64,000 nt of DNA from NCBI RefSeq assembly GCF_032452875.1, contig NC_083884.1, positions 18,741,501 to 18,805,500 of the forward strand, given 5' to 3'. Below are positions 21,930-32,669 of this stretch, in pieces. Origin of the DNA: Bos javanicus. Its lineage: Eukaryota > Chordata > Mammalia > Artiodactyla > Bovidae. The notes beneath the pieces were generated by a model. It did no database searches. It worked only from the letters and a program-made list of their open reading frames with translations, and had not been told where the DNA came from. A program made the position numbers and the translations under genes. Positions within the stretch are counted from its first letter, which is position 1. Each line of letters begins with the position of its first letter.

Positions 21930-22840
21930 GTAATTGTTCCCTTGTGGTTTTAATGACATCATTTATGTAAGATTAAATAACTCTTGTGGTGGGAATTATT
22001 GCTCCTTGGTGGCCCTCTACTCAGGCTGAGTTCCCTAGCAGAAAAAAAATGTATATTCTGAGAAAGAGCGTTTTTATGGTCATACATCTGTCCCTGTAAG
22101 AGAGTTTCTCCGCCCATAAAGCACAGAATAGCCTGTGTGTCGGTCCCAGAGTGAAGCTTCTACAAAGGGACAGCAGTTGGGTCCGGCAGCCCGTTATGCC
22201 CTGCCCAGGTGTCCGCTTTCTTGGGGCTCTTGTCCTGGCAGCCTCTATTAGCCCCTTGGGAGCATTTCACACTCTTGAAACCTCTAGTCGAGGCAGGACC
22301 AGATGTCTGCTGCTTTACTTAGCCCAGCTGAGAGGGTCTGGAGCACAAGATAATTTCTTTATTCACTAAGGGAAGACAGAAGTAAATAAAATGTAAGAAG
22401 CATAAAAACATTCCAGCTTACAAATTACAGTTTCCTGATTCTATAAGCTCCATCCCAGAGTGTCAAGCCCCATTCCATTTGACATGCTATCTAAACTCTA
22501 GCTCTGGATTCCTGGAATGGCTTTCTCTGGTCTCTTGACTGGGGTTCGTATCCCCCAGCGACTGGCCTGTTTGTGGGTAAGAGTGCCATCTGCAGTTGAC
22601 TTTCTCTTGGCCTCACTCTATAATCATGGCTTCCATTTCTTTTCTGTCTGCATCTGAGAAAAGGCCTCTTCCCTGGTTTAACCGACAGGGCTGACACTAC
22701 AATGTCACAATGAACGAATGGCCCCTTTCTTGAGATGAGGCTTTGGCCTGTTTGCAGAGAGAAAAATTTGGTCTTTGTTAGCCCCGCAAACACAACAGTC
22801 CCCTAACCATATGTATCTTTTTTTTTGTTACTGTCATTGT
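21930..22840. other. Intron 5, 5' part, nothing recognised
   Basis: Unique-looking intronic DNA. Frames of 72 and 100 codons on opposite strands lack support. Confidence 0.45.
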
Positions 22841-23330
22841 GATAATGCCACATAACAGTAGCCTCAGACTACCAGCGATTTATGAAAGCAAATATTTTCT
22901 TTTGCACTCATACGTCTGTAGATTGGCTGAGGCTCAGCCACTTTCAACTGGGTTCCACTCGGCCCAGCTGGACTAGGCTGTGCTCCAGGTTTCAAGTTGG
23001 GTTCCGGTCTGTCTCACATGCCTTCATTCCAAGACTCAGGCTAAGCAAACAACAGCCCCCTGGGGCATATTCTCCTTGTGGAGATGAATAGAAGTTCAAG
23101 GAAGCTGAAAGAAACTTGCCATGCTTCTTAACACCCGAAACCTAGCTGTGCAGTCACTTCTGCCTAGTGGCAAAGCAGATCACACAGCCAGGACCAAGTC
23201 AGTTGGGCAGGGACGTTATCCTCCATGCAAGCTGAAGGGCAGTCACATGACCAAGAATCAGAATGACTCTGTCCCAGGGAGAGAGTCAGGAGGTGGAAGC
23301 AGTAATTCAGCCTTCCAGCCCATCAAATAA
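22841..23330. mobile_element. Possible old LTR/MaLR remnant
   Basis: 'gtagattggctgaggctcag' (about 22918), 'cctccatgcaagctgaaggg' (about 23220) and nearby sequence feel like an old mammalian interspersed repeat, but I cannot name the family securely. Confidence 0.3.
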
Positions 23331-23443
23331 GCAGAAGATCTACATAATAGAAATCCCAAATGACCATTTCCACCAGACTTTTTATCCACCACAGGGGCTG
23401 GAATAACTGAAATTATGTGATTGGGGCATGTACTCTCCTAATA

Positions 23444-23667
23444 GGGACTTCCCTGGTGGCTCAGATGGTAAAGCATCTGCCTACAATGCGGGAGACCCAG
23501 GTTCAATCCTTGGGTTGGGAAGATGTCCTAGAGAAGGAAATGGCAACCCACTGCAGTATTCTTGCTTGGAAAATCCCATGGACGGAGGAGCCTGTAGGCT
23601 ACAGTCCATGGGGTCGCAAAGATTTGGACACGACTGAGCCACTTCACTTCACTTCACTTTACTTCAG
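23444..23667 (+). mobile_element. Bov-tA SINE
   Basis: 'ggacttccctggtggctcag' head to a (CACTT)n-like tail 'cttcacttcacttcacttta'. A second Bov-tA follows immediately. Confidence 0.92.
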
Positions 23668-23872
23668 GTAGTACAGGGGTAGAGAATCTGCCTGCCAGTG
23701 CAGGAGCCATAGGAGATGTGAGTTCGATTCCTGGATCGGGAAGATCCCCTACAGAAGGAAATGGCAACCCAGTCCACTATTCTTACCTGGGAAATCCTGT
23801 GGACAGGGGAGCCTGGCAGGCTACAGTCCTTGGGGTCATGAAGAGTCAAACACAACTGAGCGACTTAACGTG
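23668..23872 (+). mobile_element. Bov-tA SINE, tandem with the previous one
   Basis: 'acaggggtagagaatctgcc' head, 'gttcgattcctggatcggga' B box and 'caaacacaactgagcgactt' end. It probably inserted into the tail of its neighbour. Confidence 0.9.
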
Positions 23873-23934
23873 CACGCCCTCACTCTCTTAATAAATCTTG
23901 TTCTATAATCATGAGTTCTATCTTCTTAAAACCA

Positions 23935-24140
23935 GCACTTGGCAAACTTGTTCTGTAAAGGACTACGTGGTCAATATTTTAGGCTTTGTGAGTTTCTACA
24001 GCAGCTACTCAAGTCAGCCTTTGTAACCCCAAAGCAGTCATAGATAATACTGAACAAATAGGTGTGTGTGTGTCCCAATAAAACTTTATTTACAAAAACA
24101 GACAACAACCAGATTTGATCCTTGGGCCAGAGTTAGCTAA
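23935..24140 (-). mobile_element. MER20-like hAT-Charlie DNA transposon
   Basis: 'caatattttaggctttgtga' (about 23972) and 'ccaataaaactttatttaca' (about 24076) match the element at 7264 and lie in the same orientation. A short (GT)n sits inside at about 24062-24072. Confidence 0.72.
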
Positions 24141-24585
24141 TTTGTTATAAACTCCTTTGTTGGGAAGTACTTATTGAGTATCTTTTATTAATTATTTGTC
24201 ACTCTTTTATGTAGAAGATTCATCTCAGGGTTGAGAACCTTGGGTATAGCTTTAATTAGCTTTGGGAAGTGTTTGTCTAGTCCAAGAAGACAGTGGAAAT
24301 TGTCATTAATTAAAACATACACATTTTTAAAAACCTTATATCAAGCACTGAATTACTTTGTGAATATATACTAATAGTCTCTTCATTAGAGAGCAGTGAG
24401 AATCGTAAGTATACACTGTTCTCCAGTTTTCAAGACCAAAATCTGTATTTCACTTTTTCTTTCTTCGTCATTGGATTACTATGAACTCACATTTTGGATT
24501 CTGTAGCTATGACGGTATTTGGGTGGTTAGTAAGGGATGATATATCAAACTAAAACAGAGCATTTGCCTTTTTTTTTCTTTTTAG
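24141..24585. other. Intron 5, 3' part, nothing recognised
   Basis: AT-rich sequence leading into the exon 6 polypyrimidine tract (about 24568-24583). Confidence 0.5.
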
Positions 24586-24703
24586 GGTTTATGTTGCTGA
24601 ATCTCTCATTTCCAGTGCTGGAGAAGGGCTGTTTTCAAAGGTAGCTGCGGGACCCGACACTGTTATGTCTTTTTACAACGGAGTCCGAATTACACATCAA
24701 GAG
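24586..24703 (+). CDS. SETD7: SETD7 exon 6 (residues 215-254, start of SET domain)
   Basis: The 118-nt exon follows a long T-rich acceptor (tttttag) and ends in phase 0 at donor GTGAGT. It completes Arg215 and encodes VYVAESLISS through GVRITHQE. It carries the first SET-domain motif, with the GEGLFSK loop (about residues 227-233) that contributes to S-adenosylmethionine binding, and Tyr245 in SFYNG, which lines the lysine channel and helps hold the enzyme to monomethylation. The human protein, as I remember it, has Val236 and Asn239 where this has Ala and Asp. Confidence 0.97.
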
Positions 24704-24884
24704 GTGAGTGGGGCAGAAGTGGGAACTCAGTTTGATTGGTGAAAGGGCTTTGTTTCAGACACCCTTGATTTTCTCATTGGTCCTTTTACTTTAATGCTCA
24801 CTAAGAATAGAAAGAAACAAAAGACTAGGCTTTTTTACAGAATTGCTCAGATATCGTTCTACAGCCAACCTCAGACTGCTATAG

Positions 24885-25145
24885 TAAAGATATAGATTAG
24901 ATAGCTTATGAACAACAGAAACTTCTTTCTCACAGTTCTAGAAGCCAGGAAGTCAAAGATCAAGGTGCCAACAGATTCAGTGTCTGGTGAGAGCCTGCTT
25001 CCTGCTTCACTCATGTCCCTTTTTTTGCTGTAACTACACAATGCAGGAGGGATGAGGGAGTCTCAGGGGTCTCTTATAAGAACTCTGGTCTTATTCATAA
25101 GGGCTCTACCTGCCCCCATGGCCTAAACACCTTTCAAATTCTTTT
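24885..25145 (-). mobile_element. MaLR/MLT1-like LTR fragment (tentative)
   Basis: 'gcttatgaacaacagaaact', 'ctcacagttctagaagccag' and 'gaagtcaaagatcaaggtgc' resemble a widespread mammalian MaLR-type LTR read in reverse. Confidence 0.4.
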
Positions 25146-25201
25146 TTTATATAAGGTAGAAGAAAGTTAATTAGTAAGTTGAAGGCTTCTCTGATGGCTC
25201 G

Positions 25202-25424
25202 TGGGCTTCCCTGTAGCTCAGATGGTAAAGAATCTGCCTGCAATGCAGGAGATCCAGGTTTGATCCCTGGGTGGGGAAGATCCCCTGGAGAAGGGATTGG
25301 CAACCCATTCCAGCATTCTGGCCTGGGAAATTCACATGGACAGAGGAGCCTGGTGGGCTACAGTGCATGGAGTCACAAAGAGTCAGACACGACTGAGAAA
25401 CTAACACTTTCACTTTTCACTTTC
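25202..25424 (+). mobile_element. Bov-tA SINE
   Basis: 'ggcttccctgtagctcagat' head, 'tttgatccctgggtggggaa' B box and tail 'ctttcacttttcactttc'. Confidence 0.92.
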
Positions 25425-25765
25425 TGGTGGCTCAGGGGTAAAGAACCCACCTGCAAATGCAGGAGACATAAGTTTTATCCCTGATCTGGGAGGATCCCAC
25501 TTGCCACAGAATAACTAAGCCTGGGTGCCACGACCACTGAGCCTGTGCTCCAGAGTGCAGGAGCCGCAACTACTCAGCCCATATGCCTACCTGCTGAAGT
25601 CCGCTTGCCTTAGAGCCTATGCTCAGCAAAAAGAGGAGCCACCGCAATGAGAAGCCTGCACACCACAGCTGGAGAGTAGCCCCTGCTCACTGCAGCTAGA
25701 GAAAAGCCCACGCAGCAACAAAGACCCAGCACAGCCAAAAATCAATCAATCAATCAATCAATTAC
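25425..25765 (+). mobile_element. CHR-1-type long tRNA SINE
   Basis: The tRNA head 'tggtggctcaggggtaaaga' is followed by the long body typical of CHR-1: 'gcctgtgctccagagtgcag', 'ccaccgcaatgagaagcctg' and 'cgcagcaacaaagacccagc'. It ends in (AATC)5 at about 25741-25761. Confidence 0.8.
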
Positions 25766-25871
25766 ATTACTTGAAAAATAAATAGTAAGTTGAGCTGCCC
25801 TGCACTGCTCATGTATGCCCTTCCCACCATCAGTGTGTGGAGTATGCACCATCAAAGTGCAAGGGATGCCT

Positions 25872-26063
25872 TAGGCCAGGAGTCCCCAACTTCCAGGGTC
25901 TATTGCCTGATGATCTGCGGTGGAGCTGATGTAACAATGACAGAAATAAAGTGCACAATACACTTGAATCATCCTGAAACCATCCCCCACTGTGACCCAT
26001 GGAAGGATTGTCTTCCACAAAACTGGTCCCCATTGCCAGAAAGGTTGGGGACCGCTGCCTTAG
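25872..26063. mobile_element. MER1-like hAT-Charlie DNA transposon
   Basis: The ends are inverted: 'ggagtccccaac' at the left and 'gttggggaccgc' at the right. The interior 'gcctgatgatctgcggtgga' and 'gattgtcttccacaaaactg' match a non-autonomous hAT element. The right end lies about 120 bp before exon 7. Confidence 0.7.
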
Positions 26064-26186
26064 GCTTTTGCCGTATATGTGACACTCAAACCATGAGGTT
26101 AGGGATAAATGAGTTAATATCTTCAGTGTCCTTTGAGTTCCTGGGAGGAAGCTCGTTTCCAACACTCACTTTCTTGTTTTCTGCAG

Positions 26187-26344
26187 GTTGACAGCAGGGA
26201 CTGGGCTCTCAATGGGAACACCCTCTCCCTTGACGAGGAAACGGTCATTGACGTGCCTGAGCCCTACAACCATGTATCCAAGTACTGTGCCTCCTTGGGA
26301 CACAAGGCAAATCACTCCTTCACTCCAAACTGTGTCTATGACAT
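26187..26344 (+). CDS. SETD7: SETD7 exon 7 (residues 255-306, catalytic core)
   Basis: The 158-nt exon runs from acceptor 'gttttctgcag' to donor GTGAGT. It starts in phase 0 and ends with two bases of Met307. It encodes VDSRDWALNG through SFTPNCVYD. It carries Gly264-Asn265 and the GHKANHSFTPNC block with Lys294, Asn296 and His297, which bind S-adenosylmethionine, plus Tyr305, which shapes the lysine channel. The Asn-His-Ser core is the classical SET pseudoknot motif. Val304 stands where I remember Ile in human. The frame remains open a short way on both sides but is bounded by good splice sites. Confidence 0.98.
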
Positions 26345-26784
26345 GTGAGTAGGACACCAAGCTGCCAGAGCCGCGGGGCCCCGGGAATGAGGAGGGCACC
26401 TCAGAGGCATATCCTGCCCCCAGGAAGGTGGCTCCCTTAGAATATCAGAGGGTCCTCTGCCAGGGGACTACTCATGCTTATTACTTGAAACTCAGAAATA
26501 GAAAAGGGCTTCAAAGAGTAGACATGCTGTGGAAATACTATGCTTTGTGGTTGCTGTTTTATTGTGGCTTTTTCTGTTCTTCAGCACTTTCATTCTGGAA
26601 AATTAAGGCTAGTGTCATTGGAAGTAATAGTACAAATTGAAACTGCACTGCAGAGATTAGGGAATCCTTTTATGATGTGAAAGGAAGGAGGACTGTAAAA
26701 TCCTACACCTAGGGCGTGAGGTCTGGGTATTAGAAAAAAACCAACCTATAAAGTCAGAGTCCCTATCATTTGACAGCCAAGAGG
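26345..26784. other. Intron 7, 5' part, nothing recognised
   Basis: Intronic DNA following the exon 7 donor with no nameable element. Confidence 0.45.
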
Positions 26785-27625
26785 AACGAAATGCTGACAC
26801 AGGCAACAACACGGATGAGCCTGTGAAAACACTCAAGGAGCCAGTCACTAAAGACCGTGTGGTGTGTGATTCCATTTCTATGAACAGTCCTCTATCGCCC
26901 CAGACACAGAATGCCCATCAGTGCTTGCCTAGAGCTGGGGGCCGGGCTTGGGGGAGCGAAAGTTGATGGCTAATGAGCGTGGGAGTTCCTTTTTATAATT
27001 TTATATTGGAGTATCGCTGATTAACAGGTTGCGGTAGTTTCAATTGGGCAGCAAAGGGACTCAGCCATACATACACATGTATCCATTCTCCCCCAAAGTC
27101 CCCTCCATCCAGGCTGCCACATAACCTTGAGCAGAGTTCCATGTGCTATACAGCAGGTCCTTGTTGGTTATCCACTTAAAATACAGCAGTGTGTACATGG
27201 CCATCTCCACCTCCCTAACTATCCCTTCCCCTCACCTTTCCCCTCTGGTAACCGTAAGTTCATTCTCTAAGTCTGGGAGTCCATTTCTGTTTTGTAAATA
27301 AGTTTTCATTTGTATCACCTGTTTAGATTTCATGTGTAAGTGATATCATATTATATTCCTCTTCCTCTGACTTACTTCACTCACTATGACAATCTCTAGG
27401 CCACCCATGTTGCTACAAATGACCTTATTTCATTCTTTTTCAACAGCCCATTGTATATATGTACCGCATCTTCTTTATTCATCCCTCTGTTGATAGATAT
27501 TTAGGTTGTGGGAAGTTCCTTTTGAGGCTTCCAAAGTTAGTGGCTGTGGTTGCACAACTGAAAACCACTGAATTGTACACATTAAATGGGTGCATTTTAT
27601 GAAGCCTGAATTACATCTCACCAGT
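26785..27625 (+). mobile_element. Old L1 3' end, interrupted by a younger L1
   Basis: 'tgattccatttctatgaac' (about 26867), then after the inserted L1 'ccactgaattgtacacatta' (about 27567), are in the order expected for the 3' end of an old L1 in sense direction. Confidence 0.65.
26994..27510 (-). mobile_element. Artiodactyl L1 3' end, antisense, nested
   Basis: It starts with a T-rich stretch and 'tattggagtatcgctgatta', the complement of an L1 tail, and runs to 'catccctctgttgatagata'. The TSD-like flanks are gggagttcctttt (26981-26993) and ggaagttccttt (27511-27522). Confidence 0.8.
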
Positions 27626-27629
27626 CATT

Positions 27630-27903
27630 GGGAGAGGACAGTGGCACCCCACTCCAGTACTCTTGCCTGGAGGATCCCATGGATGGAGGAGCCTGGTGGG
27701 CTACAGTCCATGGGGTCGCTGGGAGTCAGACACGGCTGAGTGACTTCACTTTCACTTTTCAGTTTCATGCATTGGAGAAAGAAATGGCAACCCACTCCAG
27801 TGTTCTTGCCTGGAGAATCCCAGGGACGGGGGAGCCTGGTGGGCTGCCGTCTATGGGGTTGCACAGAGTCAGACACAACTGAAGTGACTTAGCAGCAGCA
27901 GCA
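27630..27903 (+). mobile_element. Bov-A2 dimeric SINE
   Basis: Two units joined by 'cttcactttcacttttcagt', ending (GCA)n. The TSD cagtcatt lies at 27622-27629 and 27904-27911. Confidence 0.93.
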
Positions 27904-27911
27904 CAGTCATT

Positions 27912-28717
27912 AGTTTTAAAAAATCAAATAATCCCTTTCAGTTTGAGCCTCCCCTTCCAATGGCACACTGAACCTCTTGGAAACATCCATGGATGAGAAC
28001 CTTACCATTATCCACAAAGGCAGCTGTCTGGACAAACAAATACATACTACGGAGTTGGCTGTTGGGCTCTGGTGACTAGAAAGTTCTTTCTATTGAGCCC
28101 CAGTAGGTTTCCCTGTACTCTCCAGCCCTTGGCCCTAATTATCCCTTTTCTTCTTGTGTACAACGTCAATCTCTCTTCCACATAGTAGTCCTACACTATC
28201 ATAGTAGTTTTCATGCACTCCCAAACTGTCTTCCCAAAGTCAAGCATCTCTGACTGTTCCTTAAAGGGATAGCTGAGATTCCATGTCACTGCTGTCCTTA
28301 GCTCAGCCTGAGGATGACAGTTCCTCCTAGCAGCCAGGAGCCGGGTGCAGTCTTTTCTGCTCAGCTGTAGTTTGCTGTTGCTTGGTTCTCTTGCTTGTGA
28401 ACATAAGCGGGATCAGATCGTGTGCGTTTAATCTGTAGGAGAAGTGCCAGGATTCGCGTGTCCCTTCTTGCATCCCTGAGATGGCTTTAAAATTGTTCTG
28501 GCAGTCGCTTGTTCTCCTTGGCAGCCAGTACCAAGTACTGAAGCTACAACTTCTGTTTAAAGGGCGAGCAGAAATGGCAGAGGACATGTGTCATGTGAAA
28601 TGAAACTGACACTGTTATTAACTCCAAGGCTTTTGTGGCCAATGTAAATTAGGCCAAAGCATCGTTCCAGGCTGCACACAGCTGAACAACAACCATTTAA
28701 ACCCATGGTAAAGGATT
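27912..28717. other. Intron 7, nothing recognised
   Basis: About 800 bp of unique-looking sequence; the 86-codon antisense frame at 28327-28587 is unsupported. Confidence 0.5.
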
Positions 28718-28730
28718 ATAAATGCTACTT

Positions 28731-29009
28731 GCTGCTGCTGCTGCTGCTAAGTCGCTTCAGTCATGTCCGAGTCTGTGCGACCCCATAGATGGCAGCCCAC
28801 CAGGCTCCCCAGTCCCTGGGATTCTCCAGGCAAGAATACTGGAGTGTGTTGCCATTTCCTTCTCCAATGCATGAAAGTGAAAAGTGAAAGTGAAGTCACT
28901 CAGTCGTGTCCGATTCTTCACGACCCCATGGACTTCAGCCCACCAGGCTCCTCCGTCCATGGGATTTTCCAGGCAAGAGTACTGGAGTGGGTTGCCATTG
29001 CCTTCTCCG
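28731..29009 (-). mobile_element. Bov-A2 dimeric SINE, antisense, young
   Basis: It begins (GCT)5, the complement of the tail, and ends 'gttgccattgccttctccg'. A perfect 13-bp TSD, ataaatgctactt, lies at 28718-28730 and 29010-29022. Confidence 0.95.
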
Positions 29010-29199
29010 ATAAATGCTACTTAGGCTGCCCCTTAAAACGAATGAGTTTTGTGATTTAATGGCAAGGATATGATTTTTCTCATCAAAAGTAAGAGAGCAC
29101 AGGAAAAAAGAGAAGAAACCATTTGTGCAAAATCAAGTCCCTCCTCAGAAATTTTTTTTTCAAGCCCAATGTGAATGATTAATTACTTGGGGTCATGGA

Positions 29200-29412
29200 G
29201 AGACTGTGCCAAGTCACTTCAGGTGTGTCCAACTCTGCGACCCTATGGACTGTAGCCCGCCAGGCTCCTCTGTCCATGGGCTTCTCCAGGCAAGAACACT
29301 GGAGTGGGTTGCCATGCCCTCCTGCAGGGGATCTGACCCAGGGATCAAACCCACATCTCTTATGTCTCCTGCCTTAGCAGATGGGTTCTTTACCACAAGC
29401 ACCAGAGAAGCC
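29200..29412 (-). mobile_element. Bov-tA SINE, antisense
   Basis: 'ccaagtcacttcaggtgtgt' to 'caagcaccagagaagcccc', the complement of Bov-tA. Confidence 0.9.
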
Positions 29413-29659
29413 CCAGGAGAGACTATCTGAATAATAATCAGATAGAACATTCAGATACCATTCCATGAGATTCATTTGTTTCTAAAATCATTGGTACTGT
29501 TATGCACACTTTAACACAGAACAACAACGTCTGCAAGCTGTTTTAACTGTAGTCCAGTACAGTGTGCCAAATGACAGACAGGAACTGCTTCCCTTGCTAT
29601 AGATATAGGCTACTCATCAACAAGGAGCCGAACTGCGTGCTCAGAGGTGTGGTCTGAGG

Positions 29660-29850
29660 GCTGATCTTGCCCAGTGTTTCCTGAGCGCTTTCTCCAGGCC
29701 GGTACTGTGGTACAGGCTTCTGTGCACGATGTCATTCAATCTTCCCAGTAACTTCGTGGGGCCACCAGTATTACTGGTAATTATTACCAGTATCCCAGAT
29801 CAGGGACAGGAAACATAGGGCTCTTGTCAAAGTGAAGTGCTCTAAACCTC
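29660..29850 (-). mobile_element. MIR SINE, antisense
   Basis: 'gagcgctttctccaggccgg', 'tgtcattcaatcttcccagt' and 'cagatcagggacaggaaaca' follow the MIR complement layout. Confidence 0.6.
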
Positions 29851-30054
29851 TGTGCTTTAGGGCTGCCTTGAAGAATCGGCACCTGAGACTGAGTTCTTTC
29901 TTTTCAGTCTGTCTGTTTTCTACTCTGAAAATAATGAAAATGAGTAGGAAAATGAAAATGCAAGAGGATAATAAGAGAAATCTTAGGCTTCTTGTGGGAT
30001 TTTTTTTTTTGTTTTTTTTTGGTGTACCACAAGGTTAACTAGAGCTCCATTTCA

Positions 30055-30530
30055 AGAGTATTTTTTTTTTTGAAGTATCTGATTTATAATATTGTGTTAG
30101 ATTCAGGTGTACAACAAAATGATTCAGATATATATATATATGTCTTCTTTTTCAGATGCTTTTCTTTTGTAGGTTGTTATAAGATATTAAATATAGTTCC
30201 CTGTAGTGTACAGTAGGTTCTTATTGTTTATTTTCTACATAGTATTGTGTATCTATTAATACTAATCCCATACTCCTAATTTATCCCTCCTCCCTCCCCA
30301 CCTTTCCCTTTGGCAGCCGTTTGTTTTTCTTATGTCTGTGAGTCTGTGTTTTGTAAATTAAGTTCATTTGTATCATTTTTTTCAATTCTATGTATAAGCG
30401 ATATCATATGATATTTATCTTTGTCTGACTTACTTCACTTAGTATGATAATCTCTAGGTCTGTCTACATGCTGCAAATGGCAATATTTCTTCCTTTTTTA
30501 TGGCTGAGTAATATTCTACTGTAAGGAGTA
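30055..30530 (-). mobile_element. Artiodactyl L1 3' end, antisense
   Basis: Poly-T (30061-30071), then 'aatattgtgttagattcagg' and later 'ctgacttacttcacttagta' and 'ggctgagtaatattctactg', all complement of L1 3' sequence. A short (AT)n lies at 30129-30140. Confidence 0.85.
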
Positions 30531-30715
30531 TAGTTTTTTAGTGAAATATTTTAGAGACCACGAGTTGTGATTTTCATAAGTAATTCCCAAATCCCTGGTC
30601 CAGGAATATCTTTTGTGCCAGAGCGCATTTGAGAATTCTGTGCATGTGCACAATCTCACACACCCACAGGCTTGCTTACATGCTTAGTCACTGATGAGAG
30701 TCTTCAGTTGAGCCA

Positions 30716-30935
30716 GGGACACGGTGGTGGTAAGGAACCTACCTGCCTGCCAGTGCAAGAGACACAAGAGATGCAGGCTCAATCCCTGGGTCAGGGAGAT
30801 CCCCTGGAGAAGGAAATGGCAACCCACTCCAGTGTTCTTGCCTGGAGAATCCCATGGACAGAGGAGCCTGGCGGGTTACATAGGGTCGCAAAGAGACAGC
30901 TATGACTGAAGTGACTGAGCACAGCACAGCACTTT
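30716..30935 (+). mobile_element. Bov-tA SINE
   Basis: Altered head 'ggtggtaaggaacctacctg', then the standard body and end 'gaagtgactgagcacagcac'. Confidence 0.9.
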
Positions 30936-31291
30936 GTCACCGCAGGAACTCTTGGAGGATAAAAATCACTAGTCTCATGATTGCAGAGGAGGAAAGTGAG
31001 ATTCAGAGCTGCACAGGTGAGTTTCCAGAAGGAGGCAGTAACAACGTGCGGAACCAGGACTCACACCAGAGTCTTCAACCCCAAATTAAGTGTGCTTGCC
31101 AGGGCGCAGGACACCCAGGACGGGCAGACACTGAGGCCCCTTGACGTGAGGATGCGGCTGTTCCTCTTCATCCCACACAAAGTATGTCCGTACGCCGCAG
31201 ACACACCTCTCCCCCCAAGTGCTTGCCATCAGGCATCATGTGCCGTCTAACTTAGGATCTAGGACCTTCTGTAATGTTTCAGTGCCCTCTG
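30936..31291. other. Intron 7, nothing recognised
   Basis: Possible weak MIR-like trace ('ggaaagtgagattcagagct' near 30990); otherwise nothing. Confidence 0.4.
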
Positions 31292-31343
31292 TTCAAAATG
31301 TAAATGAACCAGACAGATTCAAAATGTAAATGAACCAGACAGA
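31292..31343. repeat. Perfect 26-bp tandem duplication
   Basis: The 26-bp block at 31292-31317 (starting ttcaaaatgtaaatg) is repeated exactly at 31318-31343. Confidence 0.97.
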
Positions 31344-31382
31344 TTCAATCATATGCATACAAAAATATAAGATTTTCTCTGG

Positions 31383-31570
31383 CCATGCCTTCCACGTATC
31401 TGCAGCCCTCCAGGCTCCTCTGTCCATGGGATTCTCCAGGCAAGAATACTGGACTGGACTGCCATGCCCTCCTCCAGGGGATCTTCCCAACACAGGAATC
31501 AAACCCAGGTCTCTTACATCTCCTGCATTGGCAGGCAGGTTCTTTACCACTAGCACCACTTGGGAATCCC
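31383..31570 (-). mobile_element. Bov-tA SINE, antisense
   Basis: 'ctccaggctcctctgtccat' through 'atcaaacccaggtctcttac' to 'gcaccacttgggaatccc'. The 3' end of the element (left side here) is truncated. Confidence 0.88.
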
Positions 31571-32052
31571 TTGTTAGAGGAGACAAATCTATTAATACTG
31601 ATTTAGCCCCTGCTCTCCTGCAGGGAGCTGTGCAGGTGAGCCGGGCTAGGAGCCTTCAGTAGATGAGCACAATCCTAGCATGAGCCCAGCCTCTCCTTTC
31701 ACAGCGTGGGTCAGCGGGAAATCTGAAAGAAGCAGGGTGGCAGGGCTTCCCTCTTGCAAAGAAATCTTCATTTACTTTCAAAACTAGAAAATAACACTTC
31801 CTCAAGAAGTACAGGATGGAATACAGCATTTTTTGCTTTTGAAAATCCACAGGGCTCTCTCTTAAAACTCCAGAAGTGCCCTTGCCCTGAGACACAGTCA
31901 GGTAATCTGATGCTACAGGCCGGATGAGCTGAAATGCTGACAGACTACACTGAATCTGATTTCTCATTAAAGACAGATTTTTGGGGTAGATCTGGCTATT
32001 GATTTATAAATACAGAGGGCCAAATATGCTCAAAAAGAAAGATAGGGCCATA
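31571..32052. other. Intron 7, nothing recognised
   Basis: Unique-looking intronic sequence. Confidence 0.45.
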
Positions 32053-32186
32053 CTTTTTATTTACTTACTTACTTATTTTGGCCATCCCAAATGGCAGGTG
32101 GGCTCTTAGTTGGAACCAGGGGTCCAATCCAGCCTCTTGCATTGGAAGCAGAGATTCTTAACAACTGGACCACCAGGGAAGTCCCA
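32053..32186 (-). mobile_element. CHR-2-like SINE, antisense
   Basis: (TTAC)n/(TTAT)n tail complement, 'gttggaaccaggggtccaat' B-box region and 'ggaccaccagggaagtccc' head complement. Confidence 0.82.
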
Positions 32187-32202
32187 GGGCCATGCTTTTT
32201 AA

Positions 32203-32414
32203 GCCGCAATGCAGTGGTAAAGAATCTGCCTGCAGTGCAGGAGGCAGGAGATGAGGGTTCGATCCCTGGATCAGGAAGATCCCCTGGAGGAAGAAATGTC
32301 AACCCACTCCAGTATTCTTGCCTGGAGAAGCCCAAGGACAGAGGACACTGGCGGGCTACGGTTCATGGGGCCACAGAGAGTCAGACATGACTGAGCGACT
32401 GAGCGTGCACACAT
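32203..32414 (+). mobile_element. Bov-tA SINE, upstream of exon 8
   Basis: 'atgcagtggtaaagaatctg' head to 'gactgagcgactgagcgtgc'. It ends about 255 bp before exon 8. Confidence 0.9.
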
Positions 32415-32669
32415 GAGTCCCCTGGGGGAGGGGAAGTGGTGTTCAAATGCAGACTCTACTGCCACGTCTGGGTGGGGTAGCCTAAGTGTCACCGTGAGCA
32501 CCAGGCTCCCAGGGAACACTGATGCTGGCTCCTCTGTGACCGTCACCCTGAGGACCTGCCCCTGGTGTCTAGGCCACAGCATGTGGGTGATCCCTGTCTC
32601 AGCCCTTCTAGCCTTTGCATCTGACCTTCTGGTCCACCTGGGAATGACTGTGTGCCTCTTGATGTCTAG

